A stretch of DNA of 64,000 bases from Leucocoprinus leucothites (GCA_013368445.1 JAACJO010000006.1:1984001-2048000); one strand, 5' to 3'; shown: positions 12,923 through 25,930, counted from the stretch's first letter. Translations and numbers: made by a program. Notes: generated by a model from the sequence alone, not told the origin.

Positions 12923-13424
12923 GTGCTCGTTATGGCATTACCTTCCGGCACCTTCGTCTAAAGCTAAACCCGTAGGAGGCCCTAATTAACCTACCTTCAG
13001 GATAGTCAGGTTTGAGCCATTTCGCCGCCTCACTTACTACCTCCCCCGTTTAACCACCAAGGAAGGGCTGCCTTTATGGATGTCGAGGTTTGAGCGCTAC
13101 CAATGTATTTTACTTCACCCCATGGACGAGTTTGTCTGTATTATAGTTACTATAGTCTGAGTATGTTACCTCGAGTATCTTATACTTTTAGGCCCTAGAA
13201 AGATAGCTTTCCACATATCTAGAAAAACATATGTCGTTTTCTGCTTATTCATAGCTCAACTACATACAAGTATTAAAGACCCCGCCAGGGTTCGAAAACG
13301 GGACTTCGGCGAGGTCGGCTATCAGTATTTGCGAGTGTTATGTTTCAAAGGCATTGCTGGACGCTTGGATGAATTTGTTCAGGTCACTGTGAACATCGTC
13401 AAAACCAATACTCACGAAGTCGCC
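12923..13424. other. Intergenic, includes CLF1 promoter
   Basis: Contains an AT-rich stretch near 13130-13270. A GGTTCGAA string near 13287 looks like a tRNA T-loop but lacks paired stems. No gene seen. Confidence 0.5.
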
Positions 13425-16216
13425 ATGCAGGACGGTCGAGCACCCAGGTGCGTAAATATTGGAGAGTGATTCATTGTAACTCATCCAGACTCAGGGTTAA
13501 AAACCGTGCACCGGCTGCGATCCAAGTGCGTATTTGTTAGCTCACTCACTGGCTCATCCTGATTCGCCGTGCTTGAATAGATCACAGCTGAACAAATCCT
13601 GCGCGAAGTTCGTGTTAACTTAATTTCAGTAGCTTGGGGGGTTGCTCAATGAATTCTATAGGCCCAAGAACGACAGGAGCCGACATTTCGAGCACCGAAG
13701 CAACGCGTTGAGGACTTTGAGGAACTCAGCGAATATCAAGGCAGGAAACGGAAAGAATTCGAGGAGCGAATTCGGCGGACAAGGGGAAACATGTACGTGA
13801 ATTAGTTGCCCACAATTAACAGTTTGATACTCACCCACCAATCAGAAAAGAATGGCTTCAATATGCCAACTGGGAGGTAGGCATTACTTGACTCCTGCTT
13901 TGGTCCCCCAAACTCAACGATTTACTCTGCAGGCTAGTCAAAATGCTTTTGATCGCTCTCGATCTGTATTTGAGCGTGCTCTGGACGTTGATCCTCGAAG
14001 TATTCAACTATGGCTCTCCTACACTGAAATGGAACTCAAGGCGCGGAATGTTCAGCATGCTCGTAACCTCTTCGACCGTGCAGTTACTTTGCTTCCTCGC
14101 GTGGACCAACTTTGGTACAAATACGTCTACCTAGAAGAGCTTCTACAAAACGTTCCTGGTGCCCGCCAGGTGTTCGAGCGTTGGATGCAATGGGAACCAG
14201 ATGACAAGGCGTGGCAGGCGTATATCAAGATGGAGCAGCGATACAATGAGCAAGATAGAGCTAGCGCAATATACGAGCGCTGGGTCGCTGTGAGGCCGGA
14301 TCCGAGGGTGTGGGTAAAGTGGGCAAAGTTTGAAGAAGAACGGATGAGACTGGACAAGGCGCGCGAAGTCTTCCAAACTGCGCTAGAGTTCTTTGGCGAT
14401 GATGAAGAGCAAGTAGAAAAGGCGCAAGCAGTGTTTGGCGCGTTCGCAAAGATGGAGACGCGTCAAAAAGAGTATGACCGTGCCCGAGTAATCTACAAGG
14501 TGAGCTTTCCCTCAAGGAACAAATTAACTCCAGACGTTGACTTGGGATTCCTAAAGTTTGCTCTCGAACGCATCCCCAGATCCAAATCTGCCGGACTCTA
14601 TGCCTCGTACACTAAATTCGAGAAACAGCATGGAACTCGTACCACTCTGGAGAACACCGTCTTAGGCAAGCGACGAATACAGTATGAAGAAGAGCTGGCA
14701 CATGATGGTCGTAACTACGATGTTTGGTTTGACTATGCTCGGCTAGAGGAGGGGGCTTGGAGAGATTTGAGAGATGAAGGTGCTACAGCAGAAGAGATGG
14801 ATGCAGCAGCAAGTCGTGTTCGAGAGGTTTATGAGCGGGCGGTGGCTCAGGTACCACCAGGAGGTGAAAAACGACATTGGAGGAGATACATTTTCCTGTG
14901 GTTGGACTATGCACTCTTCGAAGAGATCGAGACCAAAGTATGTGCTTCCCTTTGGTGTTAGGGCGTAAGCTCACTATTATGTCTAGGATTACAATCGCGT
15001 AAGACAAATATACCAGACCGCTCTCAAGCTAGTACCACACAAACAATTCACCTTCGCCAAGTTATGGTTGATGTTTGCCAAGTTTGAGGTACGGAGGCTT
15101 GCTCTTCCTGCGGCCAGAAAGATCCTCGGTGCTGCTATTGGTATGTGCCCGAAAGAAGCACTTTTCAAAGGCTATATTGACTTGGAGGTGGAGGTGAGTA
15201 ACCCACGCTGTCGATCACTATTGGACATTTGTGACAATGCTCTATAGCTTCGTGAATTCGACAACGTTCGAAAACTTTATGAGAAGTACCTGGAGGTATG
15301 AAATTACCTCCAGTCCGTTGTCCACAGCCACTGATATGCTACTTACTTCTAGTTTGATCCCTCAAATTCGGCCGCTTGGATCAGATACGCCGAACTTGAG
15401 GCCCAACTTCAGGACTTTTCTCGTACCCGTGCTATTTTCAAACTTGGCGTCTCACAGTCTCCGTTGTCAATGCCCGAGCTCATTTGGAAAGCTTACATCG
15501 ATTTTGAAATTGAGGAAGGCGAGCGTGAGAATGCCAGGGAACTCTACGAGAAGCTCATTCAGCAAAGTGGACACGTCAAAGTCTGGATTTCATATGCCTT
15601 GTTTGAGGGTGAATCCATTCCTGTGCCACGGGCCGAACGAGAGGAGGAAGAAGAGGAAGAAGATGAAGAGGCAGAGGTTAAGATGACCCCTGGTGACCCC
15701 GTTGTCGCAAGACAGGTGTTCGAAAGGGGCTACAAGGACCTGAAGTCTCGAGGGCTGAAGAGCGAGGTATATCAATCTGTTACCTTACCATTTACTTCAC
15801 TTACAAGCTCTCTACAGCGCGTCGCTCTTCTGGAAACCTGGAAATCCTTTGAAGAAGCCCATGGCTCACCGGACGACGTTGCTAAAGTTCAAGCGATGAT
15901 GCCCATCGTTAGTAAACGGCGCCACGTCGACCAGGAAACAGGCCAAACAGTGGAGGACTGGGACCTGGTCTTCGCTGATGACGAACGAGAGGCGAACCCT
16001 ACTTCGTTCAAATTCTTGCAAATGGCACATGCTTGGAAAGCAAGGGCTGCCGCTGCCGGTGGTACGGGAGGAGGGGCAAGTGGAATGCTGTCAGGTTTCG
16101 TTGCTGCCGCATCTGCGTCTAGGCGGGAACAAGACCAGCGGACGGAAGATGACGCTGAGAACAGTGATGCTGCCAGCTCGCGAGCCGATGATGATGATAA
16201 TGATGATGATGATTGA
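13425..16216 (+). CDS. CLF1: Crooked-neck-like pre-mRNA splicing factor (HAT-repeat protein)
   Basis: Scaffold subunit of the Prp19/NineTeen complex, needed for spliceosome assembly in the nucleus. The N-terminus is spread over several tiny exons starting at ATG 13425 (MQDGRAPR, then [10 protein letters not shown], then ITAEQILRE). It joins [13 protein letters not shown] and the conserved [17 protein letters not shown] block. Next come many half-a-TPR (HAT) repeats with W..Y...E and R.(I/V)(Y/F)ERA signatures, for example [21 protein letters not shown]. An acidic loop near 15640-15685 interrupts the late repeats. The C-terminus has the family block [19 protein letters not shown] and ends in an Asp run encoded by a GAT repeat (16185-16216). 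Length is roughly 740-750 residues, normal for the family. Introns are about 50 bp. Confidence 0.95.
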
Positions 16217-16759
16217 TGATAGCTCATGTTTAAGTGTATCGATATGTATTCTCGGTTCCTGCTCGCTTAGATCTTAATGCTTATGCACAATGGATCATTC
16301 AAATATCGCGTCTTGACTCTTTATCTCCGCTCACTGCCGATGCTTGTGTACCAGGTGCTGAAACGGGGGATCCCTACAATTTCGATCAGAATCAGAATGA
16401 TGCTGAAATGTGGTGACTTCCGTTACAACCGTGTCCGTCGCCATGAGCCAATTTAAGGAAAACCTAAAATAACAAAACAAGCGAAACGAATGGGATTGAC
16501 TACACAGTGTTCAATAACGGTAATGACAGACTGAACGAGAGAATGTGACGATAAATGACATAATCTACAAATAATGCAAGAGTTTTTTACACTGACCGCA
16601 GAGAAACCAAAGCTGAAATTTTCAACCAACTTAATATGCTACACCAACACTGGTTCCACCTCTCTTATGATCATCGACAGTGATGTGGCGGTCGATGCTA
16701 ACATGGATCTGTGGCTACACTAGAATGTTAGAGAACCACCACAGACCTTAAGGACAAGT
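16217..16759. other. Intergenic, convergent
   Basis: 3' flanks of CLF1 (plus) and the DUF6534 gene (minus). Nothing beyond short chance frames. Confidence 0.55.
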
Positions 16760-18629
16760 TTAAGCTCCTACCACAGGCGAAGTAGCCCTGACGGTGCTCT
16801 CCAGCTCATAAAAGTCAGCCTCCTTACTGAGAAGCACTTGATTTCTTGACCCTGATTCCGCTCCTGCGGTAAGGGATGTGGGAGCTGTTGAGAGCCCGGA
16901 AATCTTCTCTCTCAATGATTGTCGAGCGTTTAGTGCTGCCAACAAACTGTTGAAATACACTGTGGGATTTTCGGGTAGAATGTGAGTATCTCCGACGAAA
17001 AGACGTGGAAAGCGAATAACTGACGCTTGTTGAGACAGAAATAAATGCCCAAAAAGATAAGTCTATCCGGCCAGACGGCATAGGTGATGAAGCAGCCAGC
17101 GGAACAGATCCTGGAAATTTCTGCACTTAGATATTATTATTATTGCTTCAGAAGCTCTTGGAGCATACGTGGTGAGAAGACCTATTTCACAGAATTCATC
17201 GTGAGCTCTTCTTGCTAAGAACATCAACAAATGCAACCCACTTGTATTGATTGCGTAGGCCATGAGGATATGGATCAAGCTATCCGCCCTGTGTGATGTC
17301 ACATGAATTGCAAGCAATTATGGCACAAGGAGAAAGCGCCACGTACTTCTTGAACCCAGTGCGTGTTTTCATGAGCCCCGCGCAAAGCGAAACAGCGACA
17401 AGAACATCTGACGCTACGCCAGCCCCCAATGATGTGTATAAGTACACCTGATAAGTATGAATATTGAGCTCGGAGATAGCGATAGAGTGGAATAGTGGAG
17501 TAGAATACTGACTGATATGACATGGAACTCTGCGAATCCACCCAAGCGGAAACTAAGTTGACTAGAGTGAGAATGGAATTCAGTTGTGGAAGAATTAACT
17601 TACGCCTTAGTAACAAACACTAAGTTCCCACAAACCATTCAATACCGTTGTTTATTTAACTTAACAGGATACTCACCAATCCCAGCAGCTGTAGTAGAAG
17701 GGTTAGCGATTTCGAATCACCCAGATCCTAACAGCTTACCTGCACAAGCCAGCGTCGTGGCAGCCTGTGATCATAATTCCTTGAGTATAATTTCCATGGA
17801 GCATCTTTGAAAAAAAAACCTACAATCCCACCAGTAAGAATATAGCTACGGCTTACTGCTTTCCATAAGCCAAGGATTTCTTTTGTAGAAAGAATCGAAA
17901 TAAACGTACGGGTCCAAACACGTTTTCCGAATACGCTGTTGACCAGAACCGGATGTTAACATTCGTCAACCGGAAGTCCCATCAACGAACCTTCTAATGC
18001 AGAAGTCGCTTGCAATCTACGGCTTATTGAGACACGGTACAGAATACCAGTGTGTGGATACTCACTGTAAAATACACATGGGCCTGATATGAATACGCGT
18101 ATCAGCGGTGCTTAGCGATCCGAGCTCAGCGTGATGCTTACGAGGAGACTCCTGTAAAATGAATTAAGGTCATGATGACATACCAGGATACACCGACGTA
18201 CCATGTAGGCTTAAGCATTGCCGTAGCACGGCCAAAGTTTTCAATCAAGTAGTAGTAAAGACCGTGGATTACCATAGCCATATGGAGTGTATCCAATATC
18301 CTGAAAGGAGCACATCAGCATTTGATTGCATGACTGTATAGTTAAATTACCAAAGTGCATATATCTAACATAGGTGATCAATAGGCTGAGCCTTTGCATG
18401 CGAATGTCACTCACAAATAATTTAAACAACCACGAGTCCCTCCGATTATTATAGAAGAAAATGTATACCTGTAGACAGGTGATACCATACAGGCTATATA
18501 ATTTGATATTGGGAGGCCGAACGACGCGTCAAAGAGACAAGGCACTTACATACTAGCCGCAATGCCACCTAGCAAGATCGCGCCTGGTTGCACCTTTTCT
18601 AGGATCAGCGCGGACACGACATCCGTCAT
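16760..18629 (-). CDS. DUF6534-type multi-pass membrane protein
   Basis: Integral membrane protein of a large Agaricomycete family, about seven helices, function unknown (receptor-like topology is often suggested). The gene is cut into more than ten exons, some only 14-30 nt, so no long open frame shows it. From the ATG at 18629 I read MTDVVSALILEK..GAILLGGIAAS, then YGITCLQVYIFFYNNRRD, then FKLFIYALWILDTLHMAMV and IHGLYYYLIENFG. A less certain middle follows (VFGKRVW, QAATTLACAAAGI, GGFAEFHVIS). Then come YLYTSLGAGVASDVLVAVSL with MKTRTGFKK, ADSLIHILMAYAIN, CFITYAVWPDRLIFLGIYF, and the family-typical NSLLAALNARQSLRE. Stop at 16760-16762. A 14-nt exon near 18350-18365 is needed to keep frame. 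Family call is good; exact internal splice sites between 17650 and 18100 are approximate. Confidence 0.75.
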
Positions 18630-21099
18630 CTCTCTACAAAGTCCAGTAGTAACGAATGCGACCTAGGTATAGATGCGGCTGGAAGGACAGTGGAACACGC
18701 AAAATGACAGGTAAGGAGGAGGGTCCTTTTTCAAGATGTCGTTCCCATAAACAATAAGTACCGCGGATGGAAGAAGCTGAAGGAAAGCCTCTCACGGATT
18801 AATCTTGTCCTGAGAAGACAATCGTGAGCATATCTGTTCATCATTACTATGATACACATATGGCAAATTGCCACAGAAGATCTCACTTTCCGTTCCTGTA
18901 CAGTATCTAACACACAGGTCATATGTCATTTGCGTGCGCGGATCTGTCGGAGTATGCCCGTTGCTCAGCGCCTTTACCCCGGCAACAACACGACGAATAT
19001 AAACTAAAAAAACAAACACTCGGACCTTTATCCAACCTCATCTATCATGCACATATCGCCGGATACATGTGGCTCGTGTGCAGATCCTCATGCTTAAAGT
19101 CTGATACTTGCTCCATCCATCGATGTCGCGGCCCCCCTGCACCTGCATATCAGCCCCTACAGTTGCTAGCTTGGCAAACCCTTGCAGCGGATTTTAGACC
19201 GGGCAAAAATACAGAACGCGCAAGTCTCCGCTCAAGAATGAGAGACTGTGCAACAGATCTCTGCTGGAAGGATGATTCTGCAGAGGCGGGGGTGAGGACA
19301 CAAAAGAATTTCCATGAGCCATGAAAAGCACATCCTCCGAACAATCTCTCAAAATTTCCGTCAATTTCGCCTGCCGAGGAGAATTCCCAAGCTTATATTT
19401 ACCCAGTCTCTTTCCAAGACGCCGGGATCCAGGAACCGAAAAGAAGCTTATTAAGTTATGTGCACTCGTATGTGAGGGAAGTTGACAGAACTTTCTGGAG
19501 TGCCTTACACTTGCCCCGCATGGCGACATTAGCTTAAAACTTCCAACCGCCGGTCAATTCGAGGCTCTCGACTTTTGTACCATAAGGGTACTCGGAGAGG
19601 CCCGGTCGACAGCCCTTTAACAAGTCGTAGGTCGATTTATATCGCAAGGTGGGGCCAGGAGAACATCAAGTGGCAAAAGCTTGTCAAAGATGGGGCCGAG
19701 TGGCAGAGATCGAAGCAGGTATCCGACCGTCTGACATTGGAGGGGAGGTCTTCGGACCTCTTGAGTACTACAGCTCCGAAAATACCCAGTGTCAAGGGAA
19801 GATTGCCGGTGGGAGTGGTCCAAATGTGACTGATGCATAACAGCGGCCATCACGAAGTAGATTTGTTTCTCCGACTGAAAGCGAGATCAAAGATCAAACG
19901 AGATCCTCATGTCAAGTAGATATCAATAACCATGAGCGCTCATCTCTGCAGATGGCTCTTGTATTAGAGGGTTTAATGAGGCCAAACTTATCATAGAATG
20001 GGTTCAAGCACCAAAGTTCTGATGTGAAATGGTGTACATATTTGGATACCTACTACACCAGTATTTTAAGACCCAGTTGGATAAAAGCCGTTTGCCATGT
20101 AACACAAAGCCCAAAGAACGCAACCGTTGCCTACCGCCCATACCACCGCGCGCTACGCGCTGAGATACGAGACTCAAGACCTGGCGTTCTTTTACACTTA
20201 TCACACGACGTTTTTCCTCCCATCTTTCAAAGATTCACAAGGAGAGAAAATAGGATCGATAGGGAGATAGAACTTATCCAATGGAAAACTATATACAGCT
20301 ACTACTAGTAGCCACTGATACGATCTAGGCTCACCCACTAGTTACCGGCCTCAACACGGCGTTCAATTGGTTGTATCTACTCAACCCCAAATCTATTTCA
20401 GACTATGTGGTAGGTGCCCTCTAGCAAATCATAGATGTGGAAATAAGGAGTAGGTTACAACGCCTACCATCTAAACACGGTGGGACCCCCGTAACCATTG
20501 AGCGCAGGTATATACAATTCATTCAACCTGAACAATGACTCGTATTCAGGATCTGGAATCTAAGTCAACATCCTTAAACAAGTCACTTTCTCACAAAGGC
20601 GCCAGTAACTTAATAATATCTGACTGTCTCTCCTCCGTCTTGGTAAATTGTAACAGGCTGCCGACGGTCAGACCCAGTTATATATCCACCGAGGTGGAAC
20701 AACCCGGTGCTTCAACGACCAGTACGAAGACTAGTCGACTGTGCACCGCAGACAGACCGAATACCGTCAGTATAGTAAAAAGAAAAGAAAAGACAAGACA
20801 GTGATGAAGAGACAGAGATAACCATTGCCGCAGAGGAGCACACGAGTGACCGTACGGCTTCCACAAGCTCCTCATATCATATAATCAACGGCGTCAGGCC
20901 CGCAGCTGACCGGAGGGAAACATCAAGAGTATCCAAGGACCACGCGAACCTCCAGAATGACCAGCCACAATACCAGAAATAATACTACGAACCCCATAAA
21001 CGAGCGCTTCACGGCGTGATTGGAGCGGTGAACAAGCTACTGAGACACGGAATTTCTCCCATATCTCACGCCCCGGTGGTATTAGTGAGTGGCCACGCA
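18630..21099. other. Gene-poor stretch upstream of the DUF6534 gene
   Basis: About 2.5 kb with only short, overlapping frames. An 89-codon frame at 20535-20804 (MTRIQDLESKS...) begins with a proper ATG but matches no family I recognise. No repeats with terminal inverted ends and no RNA gene seen. Possibly decayed transposon or gene debris. Confidence 0.4.
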
Positions 21100-21640
21100 A
21101 CAGTCCGAAGTACATCTTTAGCTTCGTGCTACACGGTAATGCAAAGATCTTAAAGTCCTAGCATGATAATACTAGGGTTTCACATCAGAGCCACCCTAGC
21201 ACAGAACTTTCCACTCTGTAGCCTCACTAAATCCCCCTACTTACGAAGAATGCTAAGCTACGGCGCCCCAAATCAACCGTTCAGATGATGCCTGACAAGA
21301 ATAAAGGGCCTACTGGCTCCACGTTAATAAGATAGAAATCAAACATCATGATGTCGTGATCGCAAAAAGCTACACCTGGAAATGATCAAAAATCTCATCA
21401 GAACGAATCCCATGCTTACTAATCTCTTTGCCAGTGAAAGCATAGACAGGAAGTGCTCAACAGCGACCAAATCTCACTCGATCTTGGAATCCAAAGACCA
21501 CCTTATTTTCAACAACCCCCAGATCGAGCCCCAGGATACAAACCCTCTGCCGCGGTTTCCAATTTAACTCCAGTGAATAAAGAAGACACGGATAGAGTAT
21601 ATCAATCCCATCCGAACTAAAAAGAGCGAACCAAAGCTAA
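21100..21640. repeat. Dispersed duplication, copy A (partner at 25331-25930)
   Basis: This block repeats at 25331-25930 in the same orientation with scattered changes and small indels. The best-conserved core is the stretch from GTTAATAAGATAGAAATCA through CTACACCTGGAAATGATC to AATCTCTTTG (here about 21323-21430), nearly identical over 100 bp. The start of the block (TCTTTAGCTTCGTGCTACACGG here, TCTTTAACTTCGTGCTATACGG there) is also shared. No coding potential is recognisable in either copy. Confidence 0.8.
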
Positions 21641-21742
21641 AACTAAAAAAAAAACTAACTAAAACCGAGGTTGTCGACTCTTCCCTCGCCAACCGACGAT
21701 ATCTAGGAGATATGGGACCCTCAGGTGTCTACACTTTAGTCG

Positions 21743-22006
21743 TTGCGCTGTTTAGCTGAATCTTACGCGCTGTGTGCCGCTTGGTATTTGATGTGTATTG
21801 TCACCTTGATGATCATACGTCGTCCGATTCCCGACCAATCTTACTTGGTCCTAACAGAATCGTCAGGGAATATTAGAATGGGTCCACAGGATTTTAAATA
21901 TCAGTTCTGCGTGTTGACAAATTTGCCGAGGGTCATATTCGTCTTACTCGTGGTTTATCGTGTGGTGAAGGGAAGAGCATGGGCAGCTCAAACTGGCAGC
22001 AGCTAA
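21743..22006 (+). pseudogene. C-terminal fragment of a seven-helix-type membrane protein
   Basis: An 87-codon frame whose pieces match the last exons of the intact membrane gene at 32063-33250: LAESYALCAAWYLM against LVESYALESAWSLT, and VIFVLLVVYRVVKGRAWAAQT against VIAYFLVLYRVSRGSAWSQQT. The spacing between the two blocks is similar. No upstream exons for the first five helices are visible, and the copy-A duplication lies just upstream. I read it as a truncated relic of a related gene rather than a small functional gene. Confidence 0.6.
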
Positions 22007-22909
22007 GCAGCTCGCAATGGCGTCATACTACTACTCGATCTCAGCCACCGGGCGAGCTTGAGAAATGTTGAATGTCGTCCTGTGTTGGAATACCCAATCT
22101 ACACAAACTACAATCTTAGGCCCTAGTGCGGTCTACCCACCACACCTACACCTCGCTCCCTCTCATGTATACCGCATCACTTGTAATTAGCCTTCCCCAG
22201 CTGTTTACCTCCAACCACTGCTCAATATACTCTCGTTTTCGTCAGATTTGAGCTGCTTTAACAGCCCTGAACCGCTATGTGGAACGTAGTGGCCTCCTTC
22301 CCTTAATTTATTCCTTCCCTTAGTTTACCGTAAGAGCGGCGGCCTAGAGTACGGGAAAGAGTAGTAAATACCTCTAGGTTTTCATCTATATCTGATTGAT
22401 CTCCGTTGGCTGTTAATACCTTAAAAACCTCCAGCCCATGCAATTCGCCGTACACAGCTCCCGATTGGCCTTATTCTTAACAGTGAACATGCCAAGATTT
22501 CCTCTCATACGATTTTCGTGGTATGGGGAGTCAAATGTAAGTATATTGTTTTTATGGCGGTTCGATCTGCAAGGTTCGGGCCCAGGGATTCATAAAAAGT
22601 CGCAATCCTGTAGCAATTTGCTATGCTGACATTTGGAGGTTTTCTCATGTTCACATACAATCCTTGACAGGAGCCTTTCATCCGGTTCCGGTGGTTTTCA
22701 ATCTTGTATCCATAATACATAGCTTCCTCAGAACATTTCATTGGTTTACGAGCCTCACATCGGGGGTACCCGGGATCTTACAAAAGGCTTGAAGTTAAAG
22801 AGAGGATATTTCAAATGGGCATTCGAGACATCAACAATGCGTGATATTGTGTATTTGGTGTCCAGGTCTGAGCAGTCCTTGTATTGTGTCGTATATAGGA
22901 TATTATATC
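22007..22909. other. Intergenic
   Basis: AT-rich with pyrimidine runs near 22140-22330. Nothing I can support as a gene. Confidence 0.5.
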
Positions 22910-24873
22910 TCATGAGTTGGTTAAAGCATGACGACAGTGGGACGGAGGGCTCATTGTCATGGCCTGACCAGGATCCTGGTGTCCATTACTCGTGCTGCTG
23001 CAAGAGTCGAAGGGAAGAGTTGAGAGGTATTGTGGAACCAGCGAGCCCGTCAGCTTCTCGTTGGCACGACGGATGTTCAAAATGAGGCGCGAGCCCTGAA
23101 AAGAGAAATTCATAAGACTAAGGGTATATTCGATAGTGCCAAGATCACATACGCAGATCTGGTATGTGAGTTGTAACCACCTATTATAAAAGTCAACTTT
23201 TGCTAAGGACCGGAAAGTAATAATATACTGACATGCCCCAGTCAATCCCACCAACGATAGAGTTCGGTAAAGTCTTTCCGAGAATTCCGAGCGTGTTAAT
23301 GACTAAGTTTGGGGAAGATGAAAATTAAACGATATTGGGACATTTCGATCTCTTACCAAAAATCCTGCAAAGGGTCCGGTACATTTCATACCAGTGGTCT
23401 CAATAGCAGGGGGAAATTCATGCTTACGGGATGAAGGATAGGGCGCCATCGCGATAGAATATGTATAGAACGGGGGTGAGACGGCGGAGCTCCAAAATGG
23501 CTGACAATAGCGACTTGTCGAAAAGTCGCCTTTCTTTGTTGAGCGCCTCACCCAGTTTAGCCAGCATCAAAATAGCCTCGACGGCTGGGGGCAGGATCAA
23601 TCGTAGTGGGGAGGTTGTTTGTGAGAAGACATACCCGTTGTTGAAAACCGGGTGATCCTGCCGGACGTTAGAATATTAGTTGACGGTACAGGGGAACATG
23701 GGAAATCGTACCAGAGAACAAGTGCGGTCTTCTCATAGAACGTTGAAAATGGTGGTGCGGTCCTCCTGGACCAGCACCCAACGACTGGAAATGGGACTTG
23801 GGCGGGGTATTTTGTTGAGACTGCGACAAAACCAATGAGAGCACCGAGCGCTCCCTAATTCAAGTCTTAGCATATGAAAGTCGGGATTACGCCACAATTA
23901 GACGCACGATCATCTCAACTAGCGAAGGAATCAGTAAGAGGCATTTAAGGGAGGACAGCATGACTGACTTGTCATTAGTGTGTAAAGTATAATAGACACT
24001 GTTGGAGTCAATAGAGATAAGATAGATCAAGAACAGAGCCATTGATATGACGCACCTTTACGGTCATGGCGATAAATGGCGCGTAGTCTCAGTACGAGAA
24101 TAAGTTTGATGACAGACGTATAACCAATATCCAGTGCGCTATAGGTGATTCAACGAAAGGAATAGCGGGAGCGGGGAATGAGATTCTTACAGTGCAGTCA
24201 CCCAGACAGCCATCAAACATCTAGCCAAGCCAAAGCGTCAGTGCGTCGAATCATCCAATAATAAGCAACTCTACCCCTGTAACGCCGCCTTCGTTAGTGA
24301 GAATCTTCTTATTGTTCCTTCATCGACTCACAGCCTGCGTTACATAGGGATTAACGTGTTCTAATCATGTCGACCACTTAGTTTGGGGTGGCTAGACAAA
24401 GTGGACGATCGACGTACGATACAGTGATCCACTTAAGAATAGTGAATTGCGATCAGAGAAAAATGCACCTGCGGCAGCGGAAAGCAACTCACATGAAGTA
24501 CAGAATGCCAACCAATTTCATTATCGGGTATATAGTTGTACCTATAGACCGTTGCCGCCATTTACTCCTGCTGAAGTATTGAAGACCGCTCATCGCTCAG
24601 CATATCAAAGAAATGCGCACCAGTAGATTTTTTCTTCAATCTTGATTTCAATGGGTGAATGGCTCCGACAAGGATTGTTGCGCATGCCCTCACCTCTGCC
24701 GGGAACATAATGAGGGAGTCATAGATGAAGAGCGTAGCACCCGCAACTGAAGGTGAGGGGAGGGTCGAATCAGGCCCAGTGATCAAGATGGAGTCTCGTT
24801 TGACTGGCCACTCACCACATCGATAGTTTGTAAGGAGTGCTGCTCCCCAGACAGCGGCAATGAGAGACTCCAT
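22910..24873 (-). CDS. DUF6533-type multi-pass membrane protein
   Basis: Agaricomycete membrane protein with an N-terminal DUF6533 motif, function unknown. From ATG 24873 the first exon reads MESLIAAVWGAALLTNYR. Removing a canonical GTGAGT...TTCAG intron joins it in frame to CVAGATLFIYDSLIMFPAE, the diagnostic first-helix pattern of this family. The following exon carries RSKWRQ, equivalent to the family's WxxKW. Middle exons are short and hard to place by eye. Near the 3' end are IVGGIDWGMS and the last exon with MNFSFQGSRLILNIRRANEK, the usual family end (GxRLxLNxR). Stop at 22910-22912. The gene probably has eight or more exons, and the middle third (about 23300-24380) is uncertain, so decay there cannot be excluded. 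Confidence 0.6.
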
Positions 24874-25190
24874 GGTATAGAGGAAGGGTAGTGCAAGGTT
24901 GTTTGATCCATAGCCTCAATCTTATTATCTTCTTCAAGCGACCAACATCCAAAGAAGGTACTCCGCACATTTGTGATCGACATACCCAAAATCAAAACCT
25001 GGCGACAGGGGAGAAGGGTTCGTCAGGTCGTTTGCGGTCGTTTCAACATATTTAAGCGCGCTCATTCAATTCAGTTTCAAAAGTTTCGGGCGCAACACTT
25101 GGCTGACATCGACCCAATTTTGGCCTTTTGGTATGAAGATACGTAAGATGAGAACTAAGTGCTTTGGTGATAAGTTACTTAGAGTGGCTC
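24874..25190. other. Intergenic, probable promoter of the DUF6533 gene
   Basis: Short stretch between the DUF6533 start and the misplaced MSS4 fragment. No gene seen. Confidence 0.4.
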
Positions 25191-25330
25191 TTCTCCGTTT
25201 TCGCTTCAGGATATCCACGGCCTACAGTCAGGCCTTTAAGATCGTACGTCTCGTCAATTTCCTTGTGCGGCAGGAAGGGATTGTTCATGATTGCGGGATG
25301 GATCTTTTTGGGCGGCATGCTCGACAGTCC
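25191..25330 (-). pseudogene. Misplaced fragment of the PIP5-kinase (MSS4) catalytic exon
   Basis: About 140 bp are close to 27582-27730 inside the intact MSS4 gene, same orientation. Shared runs include CTTCAGGATAT.CACGGCC and AGATCGTACGTCTCGT. In MSS4 this stretch encodes [20 protein letters not shown] ([11 protein letters not shown] just before). In the copy the frame is damaged by substitutions and small indels. It ends exactly where duplication copy B begins. Confidence 0.75.
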
Positions 25331-25930
25331 GACTCGGAAGTACGTCTTTAACTTCGTGCTATACGGTAATCCAAGGATATTGGAGTCCTAGTATAGTGGT
25401 GTAAGTAAGTAGGCACATCAGAGCCGCCCTAGTGCAGAACCCTCACTAAACCCTCTACATATTTAGAGACTCGCCATCCGATGCAAAGGTTCACACTGAG
25501 CTGCAGCTCTCCTGGCTATTAATATACCAATTTGACACAAGGACCTTTCTAATCAGCCGTTCAGATAGTGCCTTACAGGAATCAAGGACGTACAAGCTCA
25601 GCGTTAATAAGATAGAAATCATACATCAAGATATCGTGATCGCAAAAAGCTACACCTGGAAATGATCAAAAATCTCATCAGAACGAATCCCATGCGTACT
25701 AATCTCTTTGAAAGTACAGACGGAAAGTACTCAGTAGCGACCAAACCTCACTCGAGCTATAACACAGGTCCCAAAGACCACCTTATCTCAACTTCGTCCT
25801 CAAATTAAACCCCAAGATACAAACCCTCAACTTCCAATCCAACCCCCAGTGAGATAAAAAGAAGACACGCATAGAGTATATCAATCCAATCACAACTAAA
25901 AACGAACGAACAAAAACTTAAAAACTTAAA
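25331..25930. repeat. Dispersed duplication, copy B (partner at 21100-21640)
   Basis: Partner of the block at 21100-21640, same orientation. It abuts the MSS4 fragment at 25191-25330, while copy A lacks that fragment, so the two copies have different left junctions. The right part is very A-rich on the plus strand. Confidence 0.8.

Noticed and set aside
13276..13322. tRNA-like T-loop string (GGTTCGAA) upstream of CLF1
   Set aside because: No complementary T-stem, no A/B box spacing and no acceptor stem.
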